Below are positions 1-7,729 of a DNA stretch of 64,000 bases, in pieces (the first letter of the stretch is position 1; each line of letters begins with the position of its first letter). A program made the translations under genes and the position numbers. This stretch comes from Draconibacterium mangrovi (lineage in GTDB: Bacteria; Bacteroidota; Bacteroidia; Bacteroidales; Prolixibacteraceae). Under the pieces are notes generated by a model. That model had not been told where the DNA came from. It worked only from the letters and a program-made list of their open reading frames with translations, and did not search any database. The stretch spans positions 992,001-1,056,000 of the forward strand of contig NZ_JAAAGB010000001.1 of assembly GCF_010586825.1 (NCBI RefSeq). The letters are read 5' to 3'.

Positions 1-627
1 ACCATTTTCGGACCTTACTTTGTTGCCGGTGCTTTTGTAGCCGGTGCAGCAGCCGTGGTTATATTAATGTATGCCTACCGAGTTCGTTACCGTTTAGGCG
101 AATATTTTGAAGACCTGCATTTCGATTATATGGGAAAACTGCTGGTTTTTGTTTGTTTGGTTTACCTGTATTTCAACATCAACGAATTTTGGGTACCGGC
201 CTATAAAATGAAAACCGCCGAAGGTATTCACCTGCGCAACCTTTTTGTAGGAAGTTTTGCCCCCATGTTCTGGTGGACACAAATGACTGGATTAATATTA
301 CCGATTTTCCTGATGCTTTTCAGATTTTTCAGAAAACCGTTACCATTAACCATTATCTCCGTTTTCGTACTGATCGCATCGTGGTTAAAACGCTACATTA
401 TTGTTATTCCAACAATGGAACACCCGTTTTTGCCGGTGCAAAATGTGCCCGATTATTTCAAACATTATTCGCCAACCAGTATCGAGATCATGATTACCCT
501 TTTCTCTTTTATGGCAGCACTGCTTATTATTACTGTACTGGCCAAAATGTTCCCTGTAATCACCATTTGGGAGTACGCCGAGGAAAAAGGTATTGACAAA
601 AAAATTCTTGCTGAACCGAAAAAATAA
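1..627 (+). CDS. NrfD/PsrC-family membrane subunit, C-terminal part
   Basis: The reading frame is open from the first base, so this is the C-terminal 208 residues of a longer protein whose start lies outside the window. It has four to five hydrophobic helices and reads as an NrfD/PsrC-type quinone-binding membrane anchor of the kind found in alternative complex III and molybdoenzyme complexes. The conserved stretch with IVIPTMEHPFLPVQNVP near residue 140 is typical of the ActC/NrfD family. It is followed after 6 bases by a membrane cytochrome c and then the cbb3 genes, so it probably moves electrons from menaquinol to cytochrome c ahead of the oxidase; that coupling is inferred. The upstream catalytic or Fe-S partners are not visible. 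Confidence 0.8.
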   Translation, partial: TIFGPYFVAGAFVAGAAAVVILMYAYRVRYRLGEYFEDLHFDYMGKLLVFVCLVYLYFNINEFWVPAYKMKTAEGIHLRNLFVGSFAPMFWWTQMTGLILPIFLMLFRFFRKPLPLTIISVFVLIASWLKRYIIVIPTMEHPFLPVQNVPDYFKHYSPTSIEIMITLFSFMAALLIITVLAKMFPVITIWEYAEEKGIDKKILAEPKK

Positions 628-633
628 AAGAAC

Positions 634-1509
634 ATGAAGATCAAATTATTATTTGCAGCATTAGTTTTTCTTGCACAGCAGGGAATGGCGCAGGAATGGT
701 TGGTTCCTGAAGATCAGAAGAGTGTTCAGAATCCATCAGAATATAATCTCGACAACGTAAAAAAAGGAAAAGACCTGTATTTACAAAGCTGTAAATCGTG
801 TCACGGAGATCCGGGTAAAAACAACGCATTACCATTGGTTCCTCCCCCACCCGATTTTACCAGCGACATCATGCAAGCCAACACCGATGGCGAATTATTC
901 TATAAAATTACGCACGGCCGTGGTGGAATGCCACAGTTTGAGACCACAATTTCGGAAGACGACCGCTGGCGTTTGGTGAACTACATCCGTAACTTCAACC
1001 CCGAGAACGAACCGGTATTGGTGGAAGAACCGCCTAAAAAGGCTAAGATTTTGGCTTCGGTAAATGAAGAACAACGCCAGGTTGAAGTATTTGCCGAGTA
1101 CCAGGATAAAGACAGTAATTATGTGGTGCTGGCCGAAACGCCAATTTCAATTGGAGCTAAAAAAGCTTTCGGAACGCTACCAATAGGGCAAGTGCTTACC
1201 AACGATGAAGGACGCGCGGAGTATCACATTCCTGAAAGCCTGATCGGCGATGAACAGGGAATGGTAACGCTGGTTATTGACCTGGGCGAAGGTTTTATTA
1301 ACGAAGATGTTGTGCTCGACGCGGCAAAAGTAGGACAGCCAAAACCAACTCCAAAATTAATACAAAAGGAAGTGCTTTGGTCGACGAACGAAAATATACA
1401 AGTATGGCTGTTACTGTCTTACCTGGCAGCTGTTCTGGGAGCATGGGGAACAATTGGCTATGTGGTATTTCTGATTTTTAAAATTAGCCGAGCGGGCAAA
1501 CAGGAATAA
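634..1509 (+). CDS. Membrane-anchored monoheme cytochrome c
   Basis: A 291-residue protein with a cleavable signal peptide (about residues 1-19, ending MAQ), one heme c motif CKSCH near residue 54, and a hydrophobic helix close to the C-terminus (about 255-283) that should anchor it to the inner membrane with the heme domain in the periplasm. The GGMPQFE segment near residue 98 fits the axial methionine region of class I cytochromes c. The middle part (about 130-240) has no recognised motif and looks like a beta-rich domain. It sits between an NrfD-type subunit and ccoS, so it is a good candidate for the electron carrier between a quinol-oxidising complex and the cbb3 oxidase (inferred). Confidence 0.82.
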   Translation: MKIKLLFAALVFLAQQGMAQEWLVPEDQKSVQNPSEYNLDNVKKGKDLYLQSCKSCHGDPGKNNALPLVPPPPDFTSDIMQANTDGELFYKITHGRGGMPQFETTISEDDRWRLVNYIRNFNPENEPVLVEEPPKKAKILASVNEEQRQVEVFAEYQDKDSNYVVLAETPISIGAKKAFGTLPIGQVLTNDEGRAEYHIPESLIGDEQGMVTLVIDLGEGFINEDVVLDAAKVGQPKPTPKLIQKEVLWSTNENIQVWLLLSYLAAVLGAWGTIGYVVFLIFKISRAGKQE

Positions 1510-1701
1510 ATGAACATTTTTTATCTGCTTATAGGAGTAAGTTTACTGGTAGCGCTCATTTTTTTGGGCGCATTTATCTGGTCGGTACGTTCGGGACAAT
1601 ACGACGACAACGAAACTCCATCGATGCGGATGCTGTTTGACGACGACGATGTAGAATCGGAATCTGAAACCATTGAAGAAAAAAAGAATAATAAAAAATA
1701 A
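1510..1701 (+). CDS. ccoS: cbb3 oxidase maturation protein CcoS
   Basis: A 63-residue protein starting on the base after the upstream stop codon. It has one N-terminal transmembrane helix followed by the SGQYDD motif and an acidic, hydrophilic tail, which is the standard layout of CcoS. In the family CcoS is needed to insert heme b and copper into the catalytic subunit. Position directly before ccoNO supports the call. Here ccoI lies at the far downstream end of the locus, whereas in many proteobacteria ccoS follows ccoI. Confidence 0.92.
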   Translation: MNIFYLLIGVSLLVALIFLGAFIWSVRSGQYDDNETPSMRMLFDDDDVESESETIEEKKNNKK

Positions 1702-1712
1702 TTATCCAACTC

Positions 1713-4196
1713 ATGGAAAATCAAAAATTTAATTACGACAACAAAATAGTTAAGTTGTTTATTCTGGCTACACTGGTTTGGGGTGTTGTTGGCGTACTGG
1801 TAGGCATTCTTGCTGCGGCACAGCTGGCCTTCCCGGTATTCAACTTTGGTCTGGAATATACCACTTTCGGAAGGGTGAGGCCACTGCATACCAATGCAAT
1901 TATTTTTGCATTTGTAGGAAATGCCATTTTTGCCGGGGTGTATTACTCAATGCAGAAATTGCTTAAAACCAGAATGTTTAGCGATACCTTAAGTAAGATC
2001 CACTTTTGGGGCTGGCAACTCATTATTGTACTGGCGGCCGTTACGCTGCTGGCCGGATTTACCACTTCGAAAGAATATGCCGAACTGGAATGGCCAATTG
2101 ATATTTTGATTACCTTAATTTGGGTGGTTTTTGGATGGAACATGATCGGAACAATTGTTGTTCGCCGTGTTCAGCACATTTATGCAGCCATTTGGTGGTA
2201 CCTGGCAACTTTCCTTGGGGTGGCCATGTTGCACGTGGTAAACTCATTCGAACTTCCGGTTTCGTTGTTTAAAAGTTACTCTATTTATGCAGGTGCACAA
2301 GACGCGGTGGTGCAATGGTGGTACGGACACAACGCTGTGGCGTTTTTCCTTACAACACCGTTTTTGGGCCTAATGTATTATTACCTGCCAAAAGCTGCTA
2401 ATCGACCGATTTATTCGTACAAACTGTCGATCATTCACTTTTGGTCGCTTATATTTTTGTACATGTGGGCCGGGCCACACCACTTGTTATACCAGGCTTT
2501 ACCTGATTGGGCACAAGCTTTAGGTGTAACTTTTTCAATAATGCTAATTGCCCCAAGCTGGGGAGGTATGATAAACGGGTTGCTTACCCTGCGTGGCGCC
2601 TGGGACCGTGTTCGCGACAGCGCCGCACTAAAGTTTATGGTTGTGGCCGTAACTGCTTACGGTATGTCAACTTTCGAGGGCCCGATGATGTCGCTAAAAT
2701 CAGTAAACCAAATTACCCACTTTACCGACTGGACAATCGCTCACGTACACATTGGTGGTATGGGCTGGAACGGTGGTCTTGTATTTGGTATGCTTTACTG
2801 GCTGGTTCCAAAACTGTTTAAAACAAAATTATTCTCCGAGAAATTAGCCAATACGCACTTCTGGTTGTCAACACTGGCAATTTTGGTTTATGCCATCCCG
2901 CTTTACTGGGCAGCTGTTACTCAATGGTTGATGTGGAGAAACTTCACCGAAGATGGTTTCCTTCAGTACCCGAACTTCCTGGAAACAGTAACACAGCTGA
3001 TTCCGATGTACATAGCTCGTATTTTTGCCGGAATTCTCTTCCTTGTTGGATTCCTTATCATGGTTTACAACCTGGCAAAAACAATGGCTGCCGGAAGTTT
3101 TGTTAGCGACGAAGCTGCCGAAGCACCTGCCCTTGTACTGGCCGGAGCCCGCAACCCGATGAAAGAAACCTTACACCGATGGATGGAAAGAAAAGGAGTT
3201 CGTTTCTCTATCCTGGTATTTTTTGCACTGGCTATTGGTGGAGCTGTTGAGATTATTCCGATGATATTTATAAAATCGAACGTACCAACCATCGACTCGG
3301 TAAAACCCTATACGCCGCTTGAGCTGGAGGGCCGCGACCTGTATGTAAAAGAAGGTTGTTATGTGTGTCACTCGCAAATGGTTCGTCCCTTCCGTTGGGA
3401 AACTGATCGTTATGGCGAGTACTCAAAAATTGGCGAGTTCGTATATGACTATCCATTCCAGTGGGGATCGAAACGTACCGGCCCCGATTTGGCACGCGCC
3501 GGAGTGGTTGGCGGACCGATGTACAAAAATGCCGCATGGCACTACAACCATTTTATGGATCCGCAAAAGATGAACGAACAATCGATAATGCCGAATTATG
3601 CATGGCTGGCGGTTAAAAACACCGATCTTTCGCAAACACCGAAAAAGATCAGGGCCATGCAAACACTGGGCGTTCCTTACCCTGAAGGTTACGACGAAAA
3701 AGCTGTTGACGATTACCTGACGCAGGCGGAAGGAATAGTTGCCGACTTAAAAACTTCGGGTATTGAAACTGATGCGAAAAAACAGATCGTTGCATTAATT
3801 GCCTACATGCACAAACTGGGAAAAGATATTGCTGAGCAGCCGGAAGTAGCTCAAGTTGAACTACATTCCGAATCATTCACTGAGGCTGCCGCTCAAAAAG
3901 AGGTTAAGCTTTTAACAAGTCCTGAAGATCTGGCTGCCGGAGAGAAAATATTTAAAACAACCTGTGTCGTCTGTCATGGCCCGGAAGGAAAGGGGATTGC
4001 AACTTTCCCAAGTCTGGTTGATGACGAATGGCTTCACGGAAACTCTCCTGAGGAAGTTTTCCATTCTATTTCAGAGGGAAACGTAGCAAAAGGAATGGTG
4101 CCTTATAAAACGCAATTTTCCGAGAAACAGATCACACAGCTAACAAGTTATGTATTAACAACTTTACAAAATAAGGAAAATGAAGATCGTAAGTAA
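1713..4196 (+). CDS. ccoNO: cbb3 cytochrome c oxidase, fused CcoN-CcoO plus extra heme c domain
   Basis: An 827-residue fusion. Residues 1-460 are CcoN, the heme-copper subunit: H59 and H346 fit the low-spin heme b ligands, H206, H256 and H257 the CuB ligands, H344 the heme b3 ligand, and Y250 the cross-linked tyrosine. Spacing equals the family pattern. After a linker and a helix (about 498-520) comes CcoO with heme motif C549-x2-C552-H553. A third module (about 735-820) holds another heme motif, C751-x2-C754-H755, and resembles the heme domain of the downstream ccoP product. N-O fusion is common in Bacteroidota; the added domain brings the complex to three c hemes although CcoP here has one. 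The enzyme reduces oxygen to water at high affinity and pumps protons. Confidence 0.96.
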   Translation: MENQKFNYDNKIVKLFILATLVWGVVGVLVGILAAAQLAFPVFNFGLEYTTFGRVRPLHTNAIIFAFVGNAIFAGVYYSMQKLLKTRMFSDTLSKIHFWGWQLIIVLAAVTLLAGFTTSKEYAELEWPIDILITLIWVVFGWNMIGTIVVRRVQHIYAAIWWYLATFLGVAMLHVVNSFELPVSLFKSYSIYAGAQDAVVQWWYGHNAVAFFLTTPFLGLMYYYLPKAANRPIYSYKLSIIHFWSLIFLYMWAGPHHLLYQALPDWAQALGVTFSIMLIAPSWGGMINGLLTLRGAWDRVRDSAALKFMVVAVTAYGMSTFEGPMMSLKSVNQITHFTDWTIAHVHIGGMGWNGGLVFGMLYWLVPKLFKTKLFSEKLANTHFWLSTLAILVYAIPLYWAAVTQWLMWRNFTEDGFLQYPNFLETVTQLIPMYIARIFAGILFLVGFLIMVYNLAKTMAAGSFVSDEAAEAPALVLAGARNPMKETLHRWMERKGVRFSILVFFALAIGGAVEIIPMIFIKSNVPTIDSVKPYTPLELEGRDLYVKEGCYVCHSQMVRPFRWETDRYGEYSKIGEFVYDYPFQWGSKRTGPDLARAGVVGGPMYKNAAWHYNHFMDPQKMNEQSIMPNYAWLAVKNTDLSQTPKKIRAMQTLGVPYPEGYDEKAVDDYLTQAEGIVADLKTSGIETDAKKQIVALIAYMHKLGKDIAEQPEVAQVELHSESFTEAAAQKEVKLLTSPEDLAAGEKIFKTTCVVCHGPEGKGIATFPSLVDDEWLHGNSPEEVFHSISEGNVAKGMVPYKTQFSEKQITQLTSYVLTTLQNKENEDRK

Positions 4197-4368
4197 TCTA
4201 TTAACAAGTATCGAAGGAATCCAGATCTTTTACATCATCGGATTACTCATTTTTGTATTGTTGTTTATCGTGATCTTTATTCGCACTATGCGCATTCCAA
4301 ATCAGGAAATGGAAGATATAAAGAATTCTATTCTAGCAGATGGTGATTCTAACCATATCAATACTTAA
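4180..4368 (+). CDS. ccoQ: CcoQ-like small membrane protein
   Basis: A 62-residue protein with one transmembrane helix (about residues 17-34) and a short charged tail. It begins 17 bases inside the end of ccoNO in another frame, so translation is probably coupled. Size, single helix and position between ccoNO and ccoP match CcoQ, a small subunit that stabilises the cbb3 complex in other bacteria. Sequence similarity in this family is low, so the call rests mainly on context. Confidence 0.7.
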   Translation: MKIVSNLLTSIEGIQIFYIIGLLIFVLLFIVIFIRTMRIPNQEMEDIKNSILADGDSNHINT

Positions 4369-4379
4369 AAAATACAATT

Positions 4380-4952
4380 ATGTCAGATAAAAATAAACAA
4401 ATATTGGAGCAGGATGAGCACCTGATGGACCACGATTATGATGGCATTATGGAGTTAGATAATCCGCCGCCACGATGGATAATGATGTTATTCTATATCA
4501 CCATTGGCTGGTCGATTATATACGCAGCTTATTATTTTTGGTTGAAAGAAGGCAACCTGCAAGATGCTGAATACGCAAAAAAATCGATGCAGCACGATGA
4601 CAAATACCAGATCGCGGCAATTTCGGCTGACGACCTTGTAGCTTTCACCGATGAAGAATCGATTGCTGAAGGGAAGCAAATTTACACCGATTTGGCATGT
4701 ATGGCCTGCCATGGCATGAATGGTGAGGGAAACGCAATTGGCCCTAACCTGACTGATGATTATACGCTGCATGGATGTGATTTCGAAAGCGCTTTTAATA
4801 CCATAAAAGATGGTGTACCGGCAAAAGGAATGACCGCTTATAAAACGCAAATGAGCGACGAAAAAATCCAAAAAGTGGCCAGTTATATCATGTCGCTTAG
4901 AGGAACAAATCCGGCCAATGCCAAAGATCCGCAAGGAGAAAAATGTGAGTAA
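4380..4952 (+). CDS. ccoP: cbb3 oxidase subunit CcoP, single heme form
   Basis: A 190-residue protein. The N-terminal part (about 15-55) is the FixP_N type: a DHDYDGI motif, a proline pair before the membrane, then one or two hydrophobic segments ending YYFW. One heme c motif, C107-x2-C110-H111, lies in the periplasmic domain, with a KGM methionine near residue 146. Canonical CcoP carries two hemes; here only one is present, and the missing domain seems to be placed at the end of the CcoN-CcoO fusion. It hands electrons to CcoO/CcoN in the oxidase complex. Confidence 0.93.
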   Translation: MSDKNKQILEQDEHLMDHDYDGIMELDNPPPRWIMMLFYITIGWSIIYAAYYFWLKEGNLQDAEYAKKSMQHDDKYQIAAISADDLVAFTDEESIAEGKQIYTDLACMACHGMNGEGNAIGPNLTDDYTLHGCDFESAFNTIKDGVPAKGMTAYKTQMSDEKIQKVASYIMSLRGTNPANAKDPQGEKCE

Positions 4953-5018
4953 GATAAAATACCTTTAAAAGAATTGGGAAACATTGTTTCCCTTCTTTTT
5001 TACCTGCAAATTGAACAT

Positions 5019-6380
5019 ATGGCAAATCAAAAACTCGACTTCAGAGACTACCCCATAAACTGGAACGAGCGGGGAGGACGAAAATGGATATATGCCAAAA
5101 AGCCTTCGGGGAAATGGTTTACCCGCCGAACCATCGTTAGCTACTTTCTATTGTTGTTTTGGGTTGGTGTACCATTTATTCGGGTAAACGGCAATCCACT
5201 TATTCTGCTTGATATTGCCCACCGGAAATTTATCATTTTCGGAGCCATATTTTGGGCACAGGATACCTTTATCCTGGCACTTTTAATGCTCTCGTTTGTT
5301 CTTTTTGTGGTATTGTTTACGGTAACTTTTGGCCGGTTGTGGTGCGGCTGGACTTGTCCGCAAATCATATTTCTGGAAATGGTGTTTCGCAAAATTGAAT
5401 ACCTGATTGAAGGCGATTACCGCGAGCGCCATAAACTCGACAACAGTCCGTGGACCACAAAAAAAATCTTTAAGAAAACGCTGAAACACGGTATTTTCAT
5501 GCTTATCTCGGTTGCCATGACCAATGTTTTTCTAATGTGGTTTATTGGCAGCGACAGATGGATTAAAATGATACAGGAACCGATCAATCAAAACATTTCA
5601 GGCTTTTTGATAATGCTGCTTGTTTCGGCATTTTTCTATTGGGTGTATTCCTTTTTACGCGAACAAATTTGTATCATGCTTTGCCCATACGGACGTATGC
5701 AAGGTGTTCTACTCGATTCGAAGTCGATTGCCGTTACTTATGATTATGTGCGGGGCGAACCACGTGGCGGGCAGGGCGATGGCGATTGTACCGATTGCAA
5801 ACAGTGTATTTCGGTGTGCCCTACCGGAATCGATATTCGCAACGGTTCGCAACTTGAATGTATTAACTGCACCGCCTGTATCGACCAGTGTAACAAAATT
5901 ATGCATGTTACCGGCAAACCTCCGGGTTTAATTCGTTACGCCTCAGAAGCGCAAATAAAAGGTCAGCAAAATTCGATATGGAATGCGCGTAACCGGGCCT
6001 ATTCGGTTGTGCTACTACTTATTTTCTCGTTTTTTGTTTACACATTGTTTTCGAGACCGGTATTGGAAACGACTATTTTGCGCTCACCTGGGTTACTTTA
6101 CCAGGAGCAGGACAAAACTTTATCGAACGTTTACAACATTAAAATAGTAAATAAAACACACGACGAACTTCCGCTTGAATTGCGTGTTATTTCTCATGAT
6201 GGCAAAATTCAGATGGCCGGAAACACAATAATTTTGAAAGATCAGGATATGTATGAATCAACATTTATTCTTTTCTTGCCAAAAAGCGAAGTTACGAGTG
6301 ACAAAACCGAGGTTGAGTTTGGTGTTTTCAGCAATAATGAATTAATTGAAACCTATAAAGCCAGTTTTGTAGGGCCATAA
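5019..6380 (+). CDS. ccoG: cbb3 oxidase assembly ferredoxin-like protein CcoG
   Basis: A 453-residue membrane protein of the CcoG/RdxA/FixG family. I start it at the ATG at 5019, giving MANQKLDFRDYP; the frame is open to a TTG at 4974 but the extra 15 residues do not look like the family. Several membrane helices surround the WCGWTCPQ motif (about residue 109) and two [4Fe-4S] motifs of the CxxCxxCxxxCP type near 252-290. An immunoglobulin-like periplasmic domain forms the last 110 residues. In characterised systems CcoG reduces Cu(II) for delivery to the oxidase. It follows ccoP by 66 bases within the same run of genes. Confidence 0.95.
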   Translation: MANQKLDFRDYPINWNERGGRKWIYAKKPSGKWFTRRTIVSYFLLLFWVGVPFIRVNGNPLILLDIAHRKFIIFGAIFWAQDTFILALLMLSFVLFVVLFTVTFGRLWCGWTCPQIIFLEMVFRKIEYLIEGDYRERHKLDNSPWTTKKIFKKTLKHGIFMLISVAMTNVFLMWFIGSDRWIKMIQEPINQNISGFLIMLLVSAFFYWVYSFLREQICIMLCPYGRMQGVLLDSKSIAVTYDYVRGEPRGGQGDGDCTDCKQCISVCPTGIDIRNGSQLECINCTACIDQCNKIMHVTGKPPGLIRYASEAQIKGQQNSIWNARNRAYSVVLLLIFSFFVYTLFSRPVLETTILRSPGLLYQEQDKTLSNVYNIKIVNKTHDELPLELRVISHDGKIQMAGNTIILKDQDMYESTFILFLPKSEVTSDKTEVEFGVFSNNELIETYKASFVGP

Positions 6381-6384
6381 AAAA

Positions 6385-6413
6385 GCTGACAGTTGACAGT
6401 CGCAGTTTTTCAG
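6385..6413 (+). repeat. Short intergenic repeat, CAGT-rich family
   Basis: The gap between ccoG and ccoH holds GACAGTTGACAGTCGCAG and a further TTTTTCAGT. The same words recur at 22551-22580 and, on both strands, at 32230-32290, always between genes. It is probably one copy of a small dispersed repeat family. Confidence 0.6.
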
Positions 6414-6456
6414 TAAAAAATAAAGAAGGAAACAGGAATAATAAAAAAGGAAACAA

Positions 6457-6897
6457 ATGAAGTTTAATTGGGGAACAGGGATATTTCTTTTTCTGGCGTT
6501 GTTTTTAGCCGGATCGGCTGTTTTTATTGTATTTGCAGTGCGCCAGCCGGTAAACCTGGTGCATAAAAATTATTACGAAAAAGGTGTTGATCATACCGAA
6601 CAGATGAATGTAAATGCCCGCTCGAAACCGTTTGCACGATTGTTTGACGTGAACCTGAACAACGAAGCATTGGTTATTAACATTCAAAATGAACTGGCGA
6701 CAAAAATCGATTCCGGCAATATGCAATTGTATCGCCCGTCGGATTACACAAAAGACATCAGGCACGAAATTTTAGCGGGAAACAGTCTGATCCAGTTCCC
6801 AAAAACCGAGCTGATAACCGGCCGGTACATTCTAAAATTCACATGGTATACCAACGGTTTACGTTATGAAATCGACCGCCCGGTAAATATTCAGTAA
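6457..6897 (+). CDS. ccoH: FixH/CcoH family protein
   Basis: A 146-residue protein with one N-terminal membrane helix (about 6-30) followed by VHKNYYEKGVDH, a close match to the FixH signature in which a D/N-YYxKG segment follows the helix. The rest is a small periplasmic beta domain. CcoH helps assemble or stabilise the cbb3 oxidase. The order ccoG-ccoH is conserved in the family. The 76-base gap in front holds a dispersed repeat. Confidence 0.88.
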   Translation: MKFNWGTGIFLFLALFLAGSAVFIVFAVRQPVNLVHKNYYEKGVDHTEQMNVNARSKPFARLFDVNLNNEALVINIQNELATKIDSGNMQLYRPSDYTKDIRHEILAGNSLIQFPKTELITGRYILKFTWYTNGLRYEIDRPVNIQ

Positions 6898-6947
6898 ATT
6901 TACTACCTTTAAATCAATTACAACCTTTTGTTCAAATCAATAGCGCC

Positions 6948-7709
6948 ATGACCATTTTTATATCAGCACTTATTTTAGGATTGATGGGCAGTTTTCACTG
7001 TGCCGGAATGTGTGGACCAATTGCCATTGCTTTGCCACTACATGGCAACACTGTTCCGCAAAAAATATTCGGAGGAACCCTTTATAACCTGGGGCGCACC
7101 TTAACCTACGGAATGATGGGAGCAATTTTCGGGCTTCTCGGCCAGGGACTTCAACTCATCGGATTTCAGCAAAAAGTATCGGTGATTATGGGAGCCTTGA
7201 TGATCCTTTCGGTGCTGTTTCCCACATTGTTTAAAAACCAGTACAAGATGGATAAAAGCTGGTTTTCGGCAGTGGGTAAACTGAAAAAGAAAATCGGTGA
7301 AATGTTCTCGATCCGCTCCTTTCAAAGTCTGTTTTTTATTGGCATGCTTAATGGGTTACTTCCGTGTGGGTTAGTTTATATGGCCGTTGCCGGAGCCATT
7401 GGTACGGGCGGCGTTGCAGAAGGATCGCTGTATATGATCCTGTTTGGTTTGGGAACTATCCCCATGCTGCTGGCCATCTCGCTGGCAGGAAACGTATTGA
7501 GTTTAGCGGTACGAAAAAGAATCAACAAATTAATTCCGATACTGGTTGTTGTGGTTGGAATTCTGTTTGTATTGCGCGGATTAAGTTTGGGCATCCCCTA
7601 TTTAAGTCCGCCAAAACAAAAAATAGAGCAGAAATTTGAAAAAAGTCTGGAGAAAGAAAGTGCTGCAATGCATACTGAAACAAAAGGAGATTGTTGTAAA
7701 GTAGATTAG
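6948..7709 (+). CDS. SafE/UreH-like membrane protein of cbb3 locus
   Basis: A 253-residue protein with about six membrane helices. The first helix holds SFHCAGMCGPIAIALP and a related segment GLLPCGLVYMA appears near residue 139, the paired Cys/Pro motifs of the DsbD_2/UreH-like family, often annotated as sulfite exporter TauE/SafE. The C-terminal end has a Cys pair (GDCCKVD) that could bind metal. In many Bacteroidota this gene lies between ccoH and ccoI, which points to copper or thiol handling during oxidase maturation rather than sulfite export; that role is inferred. Confidence 0.8.
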   Translation: MTIFISALILGLMGSFHCAGMCGPIAIALPLHGNTVPQKIFGGTLYNLGRTLTYGMMGAIFGLLGQGLQLIGFQQKVSVIMGALMILSVLFPTLFKNQYKMDKSWFSAVGKLKKKIGEMFSIRSFQSLFFIGMLNGLLPCGLVYMAVAGAIGTGGVAEGSLYMILFGLGTIPMLLAISLAGNVLSLAVRKRINKLIPILVVVVGILFVLRGLSLGIPYLSPPKQKIEQKFEKSLEKESAAMHTETKGDCCKVD

Positions 7710-7729
7710 CAGATAACAGATCTTGTGAA

